64,000 nucleotides of DNA from Seohaeicola saemankumensis (GCF_042678485.1 NZ_JBHTKR010000004.1:62001-126000); one strand, 5' to 3'; counted from the first letter of the stretch, positions 17,245 to 26,619 are shown. Numbers and translations: made by a program. The notes: generated by a model not told the origin, from the letters alone.

Positions 17245-18648
17245 ATGTCCCCCAAAACGCTCTATGACAAGATCTGGGATGCCCATGTCGCCCACGAAGC
17301 CGACGACGGCACCTGCCTTCTCTATATCGACCGTCACCTTGTCCACGAGGTGACAAGCCCGCAGGCCTTCGAAGGGCTGCGCATGGCGGGCCGCAAGGTC
17401 CACGCCCCCGACAAGACCATCGCCGTGCCGGATCACAACGTGCCGACCACGCTGGACCGCGCCAATGCGGCAACCATGACCGAGGATAGCCGCATCCAGG
17501 TCGAGGCATTGGACAAGAACGCGGCCGATTTCGGCATTCACTACTACCCGGTGTCGGATATCCGTCAGGGTATCGTGCACATCGTCGGTCCCGAACAGGG
17601 ATGGACCCTGCCCGGCATGACCGTCGTATGTGGCGACAGCCACACCGCGACCCATGGGGCCTTCGGCGCCCTGGCGCATGGCATCGGCACCTCCGAGGTC
17701 GAACATGTGCTGGCCACCCAGACCCTGATCCAGAAGAAATCCAAGAACATGAAGGTCGAGATCACCGGCAAGCTGCGCCCCGGTGTGACCGCCAAGGACA
17801 TCACCCTGTCGGTGATCGGCCATACCGGCACCGCCGGCGGCACCGGCTATGTGATCGAATACTGCGGCGAGGCAATCCGCGACCTGTCCATGGAAGGCCG
17901 CATGACCGTCTGCAACATGGCGATCGAAGGCGGCGCGCGCGCCGGCCTGATCGCACCGGACGAAAAGACCTTTGCCTATGTGATGGGCCGCCCCCATGCC
18001 CCCAAGGGCGCGCAATGGGAAGCGGCGCTGGCCTGGTGGAAAACCCTCTATTCCGATGCCGACGCCCATTGGGACAAGGTCGTGACCATCAAGGGCGAAG
18101 ACATCGCGCCGGTCGTGACATGGGGCACCAGCCCCGAAGACGTGCTGCCGATCACCGGAAAGGTGCCCGCCGCCGAGGATTTCAAGGGCGGCAAGGTCGA
18201 AGCGGCCAAACGCTCGCTGGAATACATGGGGCTGGAACCCGGCACTCCGCTGAACCAGATCAAGATCGACACCGTCTTCATCGGCTCCTGCACCAATGGC
18301 CGGATCGAGGATCTGCGCGCCGCGGCCGAAATCCTGAAAGGCAAGAAGATCGCCGTGAAACGCGCGATGGTCGTGCCCGGTTCGGGACTTGTGCGCGCCC
18401 AGGCGGAAGAGGAAGGGCTGGCCCAGATCTTCATCGACGCGGGCTTTGAATGGCGTCTGGCAGGCTGCTCGATGTGCCTGGCGATGAACCCCGACCAGTT
18501 GCAGCCCGGCGAACGCTGCGCGGCCACCTCGAACCGCAATTTCGAGGGCCGTCAAGGCCGCGGCGGACGCACCCATCTGATGAGCCCCGCCATGGCCGCA
18601 GCCGCAGCCGTGACCGGCCATCTGACCGATGTGCGCGAATTGATGTGA
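17245..18648 (+). CDS. leuC: 3-isopropylmalate dehydratase large subunit
   Basis: 467 residues, full length. The [4Fe-4S] ligands are C349 (FIGSCTNG), C408 and C411 (GCSMC). Other aconitase-superfamily signatures are VVCGDSHTATHGAFG and the TSNRNFEGRQG motif. With LeuD it isomerises 2-isopropylmalate to 3-isopropylmalate in leucine synthesis. A good AAGGGAGAGG ribosome site precedes the ATG at 17245. leuD follows after 91 bases on the same strand. About 260 bases upstream separate it from the divergent channel gene and should hold the promoter; no certain attenuator was found there. Confidence 0.97.
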   Translation: MSPKTLYDKIWDAHVAHEADDGTCLLYIDRHLVHEVTSPQAFEGLRMAGRKVHAPDKTIAVPDHNVPTTLDRANAATMTEDSRIQVEALDKNAADFGIHYYPVSDIRQGIVHIVGPEQGWTLPGMTVVCGDSHTATHGAFGALAHGIGTSEVEHVLATQTLIQKKSKNMKVEITGKLRPGVTAKDITLSVIGHTGTAGGTGYVIEYCGEAIRDLSMEGRMTVCNMAIEGGARAGLIAPDEKTFAYVMGRPHAPKGAQWEAALAWWKTLYSDADAHWDKVVTIKGEDIAPVVTWGTSPEDVLPITGKVPAAEDFKGGKVEAAKRSLEYMGLEPGTPLNQIKIDTVFIGSCTNGRIEDLRAAAEILKGKKIAVKRAMVVPGSGLVRAQAEEEGLAQIFIDAGFEWRLAGCSMCLAMNPDQLQPGERCAATSNRNFEGRQGRGGRTHLMSPAMAAAAAVTGHLTDVRELM

Positions 18649-18739
18649 TCAGGGCAGACGCTCGACGGCCCGTTGCAGGCCCCTTGGCAAGGATCGCCCG
18701 CAAGGGCCGGACGAGCGCCCAACAGACAGGATAGAGACA

Positions 18740-19345
18740 ATGGAAAAATTCACCAAGCTCAGCGGCATCGCCGCACCGATGCCACTGGTCAACATCGACA
18801 CCGACATGATCATCCCCAAGCAGTTCCTCAAGACCATCAAACGCTCGGGTCTTGGCGTGAACCTGTTCGACGAGATGCGGTATGACCGCGACGGCAAGGA
18901 AATCCCGGATTTCGTGCTGAACAAGCCGCAATACCGCGAAGCGCAGATCCTCGTCGCGGGCGACAACTTCGGTTGCGGTTCCTCGCGCGAACATGCGCCC
19001 TGGGCGCTGCTGGATTTCGGGATCCGTTGCGTGATCTCGACCAGCTTTGCCGACATCTTCTTCAACAACTGCTTCAAGAACGGCATCCTTCCGATCGTGC
19101 TGCCGCAAGAGCAGGTGGACCTGCTGATGAAGGATGCGGAAAAAGGCGCGAATGCCCGGATCGAAGTGGATCTTGAAGCTCAGACGGTCACATCGTCGGA
19201 TGGCGAGGTGTTCACCTTCGACGTCGATGCCTTCAAGAAGCACTGCCTGCTGAACGGCCTGGACGATATCGGCCTGACCCTTGAAAAGGCCGCCTCGATC
19301 GAAAGCTACGAGTCAACGATGGCCGCACAGCGCCCCTGGGTCTGA
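18740..19345 (+). CDS. leuD: 3-isopropylmalate dehydratase small subunit
   Basis: 201 residues, standard for LeuD. Hallmarks are NIDTDMIIPKQFLKT near the N-terminus and the swivel-domain motif GDNFGCGSSREHAPWAL, which completes the active site of LeuC. The complex converts 2-isopropylmalate to its 3-isomer. The ATG at 18740 follows a GGATAGAGA-type ribosome site. A hairpin terminator lies 44 bases after the stop, so leuCD probably forms a two-gene transcript, with leuB about 4 kb further on the same strand. Confidence 0.97.
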   Translation: MEKFTKLSGIAAPMPLVNIDTDMIIPKQFLKTIKRSGLGVNLFDEMRYDRDGKEIPDFVLNKPQYREAQILVAGDNFGCGSSREHAPWALLDFGIRCVISTSFADIFFNNCFKNGILPIVLPQEQVDLLMKDAEKGANARIEVDLEAQTVTSSDGEVFTFDVDAFKKHCLLNGLDDIGLTLEKAASIESYESTMAAQRPWV

Positions 19346-19678
19346 CCCGGCGCACAGGTTCCACGAACACCACACCAGGTGATGACAGGCCGCCCCTTGG
19401 GCGGCTTGTCTGTTTGTGTGCAGGCCCGCAACAGCCACAAGATGTTGTAAGTGCCGGAAAAATCGCCTGAAATCTTTCTGTGGCTGGTACATTTCAGCAC
19501 CAGTTCAACCATCAAATCACCCGAAATCCGGGATCAGATGTTTCTATGGGTTGAGCCCTTTGGCGAAAGAAGGCAAAAATTGGGCAAGAATGAGGCACAC
19601 CGCCAGAATTGGTGGATTCAAGTTGGAAAACAGGACGCGGCAACGCATCGGGTCCGGCCAGTTTGAAAGGGATGAACA
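19346..19678. other. Spacer between leuD and membrane protein gene
   Basis: 333 bases. It holds the leuD terminator near its left end and then about 270 bases, less GC-rich than the neighbours, with no convincing gene. It probably contains the promoter of the following membrane protein; no repeat or RNA gene was recognised. Confidence 0.5.
19389..19405 (+). terminator. Rho-independent terminator after leuD
   Basis: A 7-bp stem GCCGCCC / GGGCGGC with loop CTT, followed by the T-rich stretch TTGTCTGTTTGTG. Confidence 0.72.
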
Positions 19679-20512
19679 GTGATCGGAAAACTGACAGGCG
19701 CGGTCATGCGTGCCTTTATGATGGCGCTGCTGGTTGCGATGCCGTCGATGCTGATTTCCGGCATCGGCATAGACGGATCTCAATTTGTCGTGCTGCTGGC
19801 CCTGATCGCTGCCGGCCTTGTCTTGATCGAATACAATTCCGAATACCCCAGCCTTGTCGCATTTCGCCACGCGCCGCCCTATAACCGGCTGCGTTTTGGC
19901 ATGATTTTCGTCGCCGTGCTGATCCTGGCGATGCTGTTTCGCGGCAAAACCGAACCCGGCACGATGACCCATATCATGACATCCATCAGCGTAATCCTGG
20001 GCAACCTGTCTGACTTCCCCTATTCGCCGGTGCGCCTTGCCGTGCTGATGCTGCCTGCGGACATGCCCGAGGCGGCGGTCACCGCGCTGCGGATGGCAGC
20101 CGGGGTCTGTTATACCCTGTCGATGATGATGGTCATCATCTTCGTGGTCATGGTGCATGTCTACGGCTGGCCCGCGCGCAATGGTGCCTTCAACGTCTGG
20201 ATCAACCTGCCAATGTTTGATGCGACATCAGGCGGCGATGTGATCGCGCGCCTCAGGGGACATGCACGCATTAACCTTATCTTAGGGTTTTTGCTGCCAT
20301 TCATGCTGCCAGCCCTGGTTGTTGTGGCGTCCGACATCGTCAATGTCGCGGCCCTTGCAAAACCACAAACCCTGATCTGGACGATGTGCCTATGGGCCTT
20401 CCTGCCTGCAAGCCTGATGATGCGCGGCATTGCCATGGCGCGGATCGCATCCATGATCGAGGACAAGCGCCGCCGCACCTATGCCGCAGCCGAAAGTCTG
20501 CAAATGATCTGA
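19679..20512 (+). CDS. Hypothetical multi-pass membrane protein
   Basis: 277 residues with about six hydrophobic segments (roughly 12-32, 37-51, 72-88, 130-160, 203-222, 232-255) and a basic C-terminal tail (MIEDKRRRTYAAAESL). No family motif is recognised. The region between the fourth and fifth membrane segments contains a soluble part with NGAFNVWINLPMFDATSGG. The GTG start at 19679 is supported by an AAAGGGA element 8 bases upstream. It stands between leuD and a secreted phosphatase-fold protein, and its last codons overlap the only in-frame region that can start that gene, so the two may be coupled. Confidence 0.72.
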   Translation: MIGKLTGAVMRAFMMALLVAMPSMLISGIGIDGSQFVVLLALIAAGLVLIEYNSEYPSLVAFRHAPPYNRLRFGMIFVAVLILAMLFRGKTEPGTMTHIMTSISVILGNLSDFPYSPVRLAVLMLPADMPEAAVTALRMAAGVCYTLSMMMVIIFVVMVHVYGWPARNGAFNVWINLPMFDATSGGDVIARLRGHARINLILGFLLPFMLPALVVVASDIVNVAALAKPQTLIWTMCLWAFLPASLMMRGIAMARIASMIEDKRRRTYAAAESLQMI

Positions 20513-21645
20513 CACGGACCGCATCTGGTCTGTGCCCCCCGGCCATCCGACAGCTTACCCGCGTTCTTTGTATAACGCTCGTCGTCGCGGCCGCTGTTCT
20601 GCCACCCCTTGCCGCAAGATCGCAACCGATTGAGGTCGCTATCTTTCACACGGGCCTTGCCCGCAAGGGTCCAGGTCTTTTGTTGCGGGATATCCTGGGC
20701 GGCAAGGATCCGCAGGTGCAGGCCGTCGTCGCTGTGATCGCTCATGCGGCACCCGACATCCTGCTGCTGCTTGACGTGGATCATGACCATGATCTGGTCG
20801 CACTCAGGGCGCTGCGCGACGCGGTGGAACAGGCCGGGGTGCTCTATCCTCATGTCTACGCGCGCGCGTCCAACCGGGGCATGACCACCGGGCTGGACCT
20901 TGATGGCGACGGTCGCCAGGGTGGCGCGGGGGATACCCAGGGATATGCGGAATTCGCAGGCCAGGGGGGCATGGCGATCCTGTCCAGGCATCCGGTCGGG
21001 ATTGACCGGGTACAGGATCACAGCGCCCTTCTTTGGCGCGACCTGCCCGATGCGCTGCTGACGCTGCCCGATGGCCAGCCGCTGCTGACAGCGCAGGCAT
21101 TGGCGGTGCAGCGCCTCTCGACCACCGGTCACTGGACCGTGCCCATCACCGTGCGCGGGCGTGATATCCATCTTCTGGCCTTTCATGCGACACCGCCGGT
21201 TTTCGACGGGCCCGAGGATCGCAACGGCCGCCGCAATCACGATGAGACACGATTCTGGAGCCTCTATCTGGATGGGCGTTTCGCCCCCCCACCGACAGAA
21301 CGCTTCGTGCTGATCGGCGACGGCAACATGGATCCCGCTGGCAGCGAAGGCCTCCCGGACGCGATGCGGGCCATCCTCGGGGATCCACGCTTGCAGGACC
21401 CCAAGCCAACAAGCGTAGGGGGGCTGCGGGCCAACGCGACCGGCCCTGGCGATCCGGCCTTGCATACCGCAAGCTGGCCACCACCGGGGCCATCCGGCCT
21501 GAGGGTCGATCTGGTTCTGCCATCCGCGGACCTGAAGGTGCTGTCCGCCTCGGTCCTGTGGCCGGAACCGGGCGCGCCCCTTGCTGACACTGTGCAGACC
21601 GCCAGCCGTCACCGTCTGGTCAGCGTCACGCTGGATTGGCCCTGA
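20509..21645 (+). CDS. Secreted endonuclease/exonuclease/phosphatase family protein
   Basis: About 378 residues in this choice. A hydrophobic signal segment (LCITLVVAAAVLPPLAARSQ) is followed by a mature part with EEP-superfamily motifs: the metal-binding acid near LLLLDVDHDHD, GMAILSRHPV, the HATPP catalytic His strand, IGDGNMDP (Asp/Asn) and a late SRHRLVSV containing the final His. It is therefore a probable periplasmic or secreted metal-dependent phosphodiesterase, with DNA, nucleotide or lipid headgroup as possible substrates. The start is unclear: no ATG, GTG or TTG exists in frame after 20395. A CTG at 20509 overlapping the upstream gene's stop is a guess. The tail is convergent with the reductase gene, 9 bases apart. 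Confidence 0.75.
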   Translation: MTRTASGLCPPAIRQLTRVLCITLVVAAAVLPPLAARSQPIEVAIFHTGLARKGPGLLLRDILGGKDPQVQAVVAVIAHAAPDILLLLDVDHDHDLVALRALRDAVEQAGVLYPHVYARASNRGMTTGLDLDGDGRQGGAGDTQGYAEFAGQGGMAILSRHPVGIDRVQDHSALLWRDLPDALLTLPDGQPLLTAQALAVQRLSTTGHWTVPITVRGRDIHLLAFHATPPVFDGPEDRNGRRNHDETRFWSLYLDGRFAPPPTERFVLIGDGNMDPAGSEGLPDAMRAILGDPRLQDPKPTSVGGLRANATGPGDPALHTASWPPPGPSGLRVDLVLPSADLKVLSASVLWPEPGAPLADTVQTASRHRLVSVTLDWP

Positions 21646-21654
21646 CGGGTTCGG

Positions 21655-22542
21655 TCAGTGCACCGGAATGGCCTTGGGGTTCTTCATCGTGGCGGGAAGC
21701 CCAGCCAGCATGACCTGATCCAGCGGCGTCGGCACGAAATCGGGCAACAGGCGGTCGAACTTGTCCGCAGAAAGTGTATGCGGCGTTTCCCAGAGATACC
21801 GCATCTCTGTCAATTCCCGCGCAAGTTCCCAGAAAGGCGCAGCAAGGCGCATCACCCACCAGGGAAAGCGCGTCACTTTCAGTGGACGGCCAAGATGCGC
21901 CTGCAACCGGTCCCTGAGCGTGTTCACGGTGAAACTGTGGCCGGGAAAGGGAATATCCTCGAACCGCGCCAGCGCGGCGCGCTTGTCGGCCAGTTGCACG
22001 GCGGCCCGCGCCCAGTCGGGCACAAAACAATAGGCCTGCATCACGTCGGGCGCGCCACCGCTGGTGATCCGCCCCTGCGCGATGCCGCGCAGCAAGAACA
22101 GCTGCATGATGTCGCCATTGCCTTCGGGGTCGATGAAATTTCCCGCCCGCAGAATGATGGTCTGCACCCCGCTGTCGCGATACCGCGCCTCCATCGCCTT
22201 GCGGATATGGCCCTTGCGGCTGACCGGTCTGTGCGGCGTCGTGTCCGACCACACCCCGCCCTGGTCCCCGTAGGTATAGACATTGCCCGGCAGGATCACC
22301 GTCGCGCCGCTGGCCTTGGCGGCGGCAATGACCTGTTCGGTGATCTCGGGGATCAGCCTGGCCCAGTTGTGATAGGCGGGCGGGTTCAGCCCGTTGACGA
22401 TCACCTGCGCCCCCATCGCCGCGTCGATCATGTCAGTACCGCGCCGATAAACGCGCACATCCCATCCCGCATCGGCAAAGCTTTTGGCACAGTGATGGCC
22501 GATCTTGCCGTTGCTTCCCAGAATAAGAACCGTCCCGGTCAT
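21655..22542 (-). CDS. NAD(P)-binding epimerase/reductase-like protein
   Basis: 295 residues from the Met at 22542, which follows an AGGAGG site; an upstream in-frame Met at 22584 has no such site. The N-terminal Rossmann loop is LILGSNGKIGHHCA (GxxGxxG type). PGNVYTYGDQGG stands where the extended short-chain dehydrogenase family usually has its Tyr-Lys pair. The remainder is a substrate-binding part rich in aromatic residues. The family covers sugar epimerases and atypical SDRs; substrate and reaction are not assignable. It is divergent from a LysR regulator, which often controls such a neighbour. Confidence 0.8.
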   Translation of the reverse strand: MTGTVLILGSNGKIGHHCAKSFADAGWDVRVYRRGTDMIDAAMGAQVIVNGLNPPAYHNWARLIPEITEQVIAAAKASGATVILPGNVYTYGDQGGVWSDTTPHRPVSRKGHIRKAMEARYRDSGVQTIILRAGNFIDPEGNGDIMQLFLLRGIAQGRITSGGAPDVMQAYCFVPDWARAAVQLADKRAALARFEDIPFPGHSFTVNTLRDRLQAHLGRPLKVTRFPWWVMRLAAPFWELARELTEMRYLWETPHTLSADKFDRLLPDFVPTPLDQVMLAGLPATMKNPKAIPVH

Positions 22543-22624
22543 GGTATCCTCCTGTGTTTGTCCGATGACGGCAGGATCAATCAAACGAATACGAATATAA
22601 ATTGCCTGAAACTGGAGATCATGT

Positions 22625-22638
22625 ATTCAATATTGAAT
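22625..22638. promoter_or_regulatory. Palindrome overlapping the LysR start codon
   Basis: ATTCAATATTGAAT is a perfect 14-bp palindrome containing a T-N10-A core, in the 94-base gap of a divergent LysR/target pair. LysR proteins bind T-N11-A-like palindromes in such gaps, so this is a candidate autoregulatory site. It overlaps the regulator's own ATG at 22637. Confidence 0.5.
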
Positions 22639-23551
22639 GGCAAATGTGATCGACACGCTGGATTGGTCGCTGGTCCCTGCCTTTCTGGCGGTGGCGGAAA
22701 CCGGCAGCCTGTCCGCCGCGGCCCGCAAGCTTGGCACCAGCCAGCCCACGCTTGGGCGGCAGATCCGACAGATCGAGACATCGCTTGACCTGACCCTTTT
22801 TGCGCGCCGACCCCGTGGGCTGGATCTGACCGACAGCGGCGCGGCCCTTCTGCCCCATGCACGCCAGATGGCCGAAGCCATGACCGCCCTGGCGCTGACC
22901 GCCGCGGGCCAGACTGCGGATGTGCGCGGCACCGTTCGCCTGACCGCCAGCGCCGTGGTCGCACATTATGCCCTGCCCCCGATCATCGCCCATATCCGGC
23001 GCGCCGAACCGCTGATCCAGATCGAACTGGTCGCCAGCGACAGCAGCGACAACCTGCTGTTCCGCGAGGCCGATATCGCCGTTCGCATGTATCGCAGCAC
23101 GCAGCTTGACATCATCACCCGGCATCTGGGCGACCTGCGGTTGGGGGTTTTCGCCAGCCGGACCTATCTGGAGCGGCGCGGCTGGCCCCGGCAGGCGAAA
23201 GACCTGCTGGATCACGACCTGATCGGCTATGACCGCAACGATCTGATCCTGCGCCACATGCGCGCCCTTGGCTGGCCCGCCACCCGCGAGATGTTCGCGA
23301 TCCGATGCGACAGTCAGACAACCTATTTGGCGCTGATCCAGGCGGGGTGCGGCATCGGTTTCGCGCAGGTTGGCATCATGGGCAAGGACCCGGAAATGGT
23401 CGAACTTCAGCTTGGCCTCGACCTGCCGCATCTGCCCGTCTGGCTGGCCGCACCGCAGGCGATGCGAAATACCCCGCGGATCGCCCGCGTCTGGAACCTG
23501 CTGGCCGATGGCCTTGCACCACAACTTTCACAGGGCCGCGCAAGCCCCTGA
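22637..23551 (+). CDS. LysR family transcriptional regulator
   Basis: 304 residues. The N-terminal winged helix-turn-helix is clear: FLAVAETGSLSAAARKLGTSQPTLGRQI split over about 17-44, followed by the linker helix ending at the first LTDSG. The C-terminal part is a two-lobed periplasmic-binding-like effector domain (about 95-295), with ADIAVRMYR and IQAGCGIGFAQVG typical of the family. It most likely regulates the divergent reductase gene and itself. The start at 22637 lacks a well-spaced ribosome site, since GGAG lies 18 bases upstream. leuB follows 86 bases after its stop. Confidence 0.9.
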   Translation: MANVIDTLDWSLVPAFLAVAETGSLSAAARKLGTSQPTLGRQIRQIETSLDLTLFARRPRGLDLTDSGAALLPHARQMAEAMTALALTAAGQTADVRGTVRLTASAVVAHYALPPIIAHIRRAEPLIQIELVASDSSDNLLFREADIAVRMYRSTQLDIITRHLGDLRLGVFASRTYLERRGWPRQAKDLLDHDLIGYDRNDLILRHMRALGWPATREMFAIRCDSQTTYLALIQAGCGIGFAQVGIMGKDPEMVELQLGLDLPHLPVWLAAPQAMRNTPRIARVWNLLADGLAPQLSQGRASP

Positions 23552-23637
23552 TACAGTCACCGCTGCGTGCTTTCTTGACCCTGCGCCCCGCAATCGCTAG
23601 GCCAGTGCCGAACAAATGTCACAAGGGACAGACCGCA

Positions 23638-24744
23638 ATGACCAACCCCTCGCTTCTTATCCTCGCCGGTGACGGAATCGGCCCAGAAGTCATGGCCGAA
23701 GTGCGCAAGATCATCGACTGGTACGGCACCAGGCGCGGCGTCAGTTTCGACGTGTCCGAGGATCTGGTGGGCGGCTGCGCCTATGACAAGCACGGCACCC
23801 CCCTGCATGATGATACCATGGCCAAGGCGCAGGAGGTCGATGCCGTTCTGCTGGGTGCCGTCGGCGGGCCGAAATACGACAATCTTGATTTCAGCGTGAA
23901 GCCCGAACGCGGCCTGCTGCGCCTGCGCAAGGAGATGGATCTTTATGCCAACCTGCGCCCGGCGCAGTGCTTTGACGCGCTGGCCGACTTTTCGTCTTTG
24001 AAAAAGGATGTGGTTGCGGGCCTCGACATCATGATCGTGCGCGAACTGACCAGCGGCGTCTATTTCGGCGAGCCACGCGGCATCTTCAAGGAAGGCAACG
24101 AGCGTGTGGGCATCAACACCCAGCGCTATACCGAATCCGAGATCGAACGCGTCGCGCGGTCCGCCTTCGAACTGGCCCGCAAGCGCAGCAACAAGCTGTG
24201 CTCGATGGAAAAGGCCAACGTAATGGAATCGGGCGTGCTGTGGCGCGAAGTGGTGCAGCGCATCGGCGACACGGAATATCCCGATGTCGAACTCAGCCAC
24301 ATGTATGCCGACGCAGGCGCGATGCAGCTGACCCGCTGGCCCAAGCAGTTCGACGTGATCGTGACCGACAACCTGTTCGGCGATCTTCTGTCGGATCTGG
24401 CCGCGATGCTGACCGGGTCGCTGGGGATGCTGCCCTCGGCCAGCCTTGGTGCGCCGATGGCCAATGGCCGCCCCAAGGCGCTGTATGAACCCGTGCACGG
24501 CTCTGCCCCCGATATCGCGGGCCAGGGCAAGGCCAACCCGATCGCCTGCGTTCTCAGCTTTGCGATGGCGCTGCGCTACAGCTTCGACATGGGCGCCGAG
24601 GCGGATCGCCTTGAAAAGGCCGTCGAAAAGGTGCTGGCGGATGGTCTTCGCACGGCTGACCTGATGGGCCCCGAAGGTGGCGCGCCCGTCACGACCAGCC
24701 AGATGGGCGATGCGATCGTCACGGCGCTGGACGCCTCACTCTGA
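23638..24744 (+). CDS. leuB: 3-isopropylmalate dehydrogenase
   Basis: 368 residues, full length. The isocitrate/isopropylmalate dehydrogenase fold is shown by LAGDGIGPEVMAEV at the start and LLGAVGGPKYDN. The substrate arginines lie in RPAQCF and RELTSGVYFG. The metal-binding Asp residues are in IVTDNLFGDLLSDLAAML, and the NAD-binding region is EPVHGSAPDIAGQGKANP. It oxidatively decarboxylates 3-isopropylmalate to 2-oxoisocaproate. The start at 23638 has an AAGGGA site upstream. Its last 9 bases overlap the end of the convergent Na/Pi cotransporter gene. Confidence 0.97.
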   Translation: MTNPSLLILAGDGIGPEVMAEVRKIIDWYGTRRGVSFDVSEDLVGGCAYDKHGTPLHDDTMAKAQEVDAVLLGAVGGPKYDNLDFSVKPERGLLRLRKEMDLYANLRPAQCFDALADFSSLKKDVVAGLDIMIVRELTSGVYFGEPRGIFKEGNERVGINTQRYTESEIERVARSAFELARKRSNKLCSMEKANVMESGVLWREVVQRIGDTEYPDVELSHMYADAGAMQLTRWPKQFDVIVTDNLFGDLLSDLAAMLTGSLGMLPSASLGAPMANGRPKALYEPVHGSAPDIAGQGKANPIACVLSFAMALRYSFDMGAEADRLEKAVEKVLADGLRTADLMGPEGGAPVTTSQMGDAIVTALDASL

Positions 24745-26388
24745 ACTTGCGGATTGGGGCCCCGGTTCGTCCGGGGCCCTGTCCGTCTGCGCGCCGCCCT
24801 GCCGCGCTGGGCCAGGTCGCATCCCGTTGTAATAGGCAATGCGCGCGGTGTGTTCCGCCACGCGGCTCAACCAGCGCATCGCATCCGTCCGATCAAACAT
24901 CTCGGCCACGCTGATCAACCCCACATGCTCGTGCAGCAGGGTCGCGCGCCGATGTTGCCGGGTGCGCCCCTCGATCCGGTCTGCCAGACGTTTCAGGCGG
25001 GTGGCCTCAAGCCCGTCGGCCGCGGCGGGATCGGCGGCACGGCGCAACGCCGCCCCCAGGGTGCGGGACAGCCGCGACAAGGCCGGATCGGACAGCAAGA
25101 CCGGAATGACCGATCGGCGCTCAAGCCGCTTGACCAACCGCTCCAGATGATCGGCTTGGTGCAGCAGCGCGCCATAGCGGTCGCGTTCAGCGGGTTTGCC
25201 CTCTGGCAGGTTGATCCGGGTGACATAGTCCTCGATCTCGGCAAGGGCAGGACGGGCGACATCCTCGACCGTCGCAAGGCCCCGCATGTCCGAAACCGGC
25301 GCCAGTGCGCGCCCCAATGCGGAAAAGACATGCCGCGCCACGCGGCCCAATGCTGTCTGCACGGCATCCATGGCGGCGCCCTCATCCTTCAGCAGCGCCG
25401 GATCCAGCGCCAGGTCAAGCCCACCCGGCCTGGCCAGGGCCGCGCGATCAGGCACCATGCGTTCCACCCTGTGGGCGAAAGCGGCGGTAAAGGGCAGGAA
25501 CATCAGCGCACCGGCAACATTGAACCCGGTGTGGAATATCACCAGCGCCGTCGTCTCGCCCGCGACGTCCGCGGCCTGCGTCAGCAATGGCGCACCCAGC
25601 ACCAGCAGCGGATAGGCCAGAAGCGCGGTACCCGCATTGAACAGAAGATTGGCCAGGGCCGTCTGTCGCATGGTCACCGAACCGCCCACACTGGCCAGTA
25701 TCGCCGTGACCGTCGTGCCAAGGTTCATGCCGATCACCATGGCCGCCGCCTGTTCGAAACTGATCCCGCCAGCCCCCAGCAGAACCAGCGCCACGGCCAT
25801 CGCCGCGCTGGATGACTGCATCACGACGGTCACCGCCAAACCCAGCAGAACCAGTTGCAGATCACCCAGCAAGCCGCCCTGTGGCAATGTCTGCGGCGTC
25901 AGCCGGTCACCGAAACCTGCCGCCCCCGCCTGCATCATGTCCAGCCCGATCAACAGCAGGCAAAGCCCGGCCCAGACCCGCCCAAACCGGGCCCAGGCCC
26001 CCTGGCCCAATAGCGCCAGAAGACTGGCCCCGAACAGCGCCGGCAAGGCAAGGCTGCCCAGTTTCAGCTTGAAGCCGAAAAGGGTGACGATCCATCCGGT
26101 AAAGGTTGTGCCGATATTGGCGCCATAGATGACGCCCAGCGCCTGCGGCAAGCTCAGCAATCCCGCCCCGACGAATCCGATGGTCATCACCGTGGTCGCG
26201 CTGGACGATTGCACCACGGCCGTGGCCGCCGTCCCTGTCATGACACCGGCCAGCGGTGTCGTGGTGAACTGCGCCAGAAGCCGCCGCAGACGGCTGCCCG
26301 CGGCCTCGCGCAGCGCATCCGTCATGATCGTCATGCCGAACAGGAACATCCCGATCCCGCCCAGGATCGTCATGAGGCCGCCAGTCAT
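24736..26388 (-). CDS. Na/Pi cotransporter family protein with PhoU-like tail
   Basis: 550 residues. The two inverted repeats of the NptA/YjbB family each carry the QSSS motif: VVQSSSATT near 60 and VMQSSSAAM near 195. Around them are about eight membrane segments and the conserved YGANIGTT and GMNLGTT sequences. From about 330 on the protein is cytosolic and helical with a PhoU-like pattern. It should move phosphate (import or export) coupled to Na+ in the inner membrane. The gene is upstream of tRNA-Pro on the opposite strand and overlaps the 3' end of leuB by 9 bases. No pho box was recognised upstream. Confidence 0.9.
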   Translation of the reverse strand: MTGGLMTILGGIGMFLFGMTIMTDALREAAGSRLRRLLAQFTTTPLAGVMTGTAATAVVQSSSATTVMTIGFVGAGLLSLPQALGVIYGANIGTTFTGWIVTLFGFKLKLGSLALPALFGASLLALLGQGAWARFGRVWAGLCLLLIGLDMMQAGAAGFGDRLTPQTLPQGGLLGDLQLVLLGLAVTVVMQSSSAAMAVALVLLGAGGISFEQAAAMVIGMNLGTTVTAILASVGGSVTMRQTALANLLFNAGTALLAYPLLVLGAPLLTQAADVAGETTALVIFHTGFNVAGALMFLPFTAAFAHRVERMVPDRAALARPGGLDLALDPALLKDEGAAMDAVQTALGRVARHVFSALGRALAPVSDMRGLATVEDVARPALAEIEDYVTRINLPEGKPAERDRYGALLHQADHLERLVKRLERRSVIPVLLSDPALSRLSRTLGAALRRAADPAAADGLEATRLKRLADRIEGRTRQHRRATLLHEHVGLISVAEMFDRTDAMRWLSRVAEHTARIAYYNGMRPGPARQGGAQTDRAPDEPGPQSASSE

Positions 26389-26542
26389 CGAGGTTTCACC
26401 ATCTCCCGCCCCCTTGCGCCCAGAATGGGACGAGCAGGGCGCGCCGGCAAGCCCTCCGTGCCGGGCAGACAGGTCGGTGGACAGTGGCGCAACTCCACCC
26501 TTGCAAATCCACCGCGACGGGTTTAAGCGCCTGTTTCACGGT

Positions 26543-26619
26543 CGGGCTGTAGCGCAGCCTGGTAGCGCACCTGCTTCGGGAGCAGGGGGTCGGAGGTTCG
26601 AATCCTCTCAGCCCGACCA
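26543..26619 (+). tRNA. tRNA-Pro (anticodon CGG)
   Basis: A 77-base cloverleaf. The acceptor CGGGCTG pairs with CAGCCCG, the D stem is GCGC/GCGC, the anticodon stem is CCTGC/GCAGG around loop TTCGGGA, and the T loop is TTCGAAT. The discriminator is A and the 3' CCA is encoded. The CGG anticodon reads CCG, the favoured proline codon in this GC-rich genome. Confidence 0.97.
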
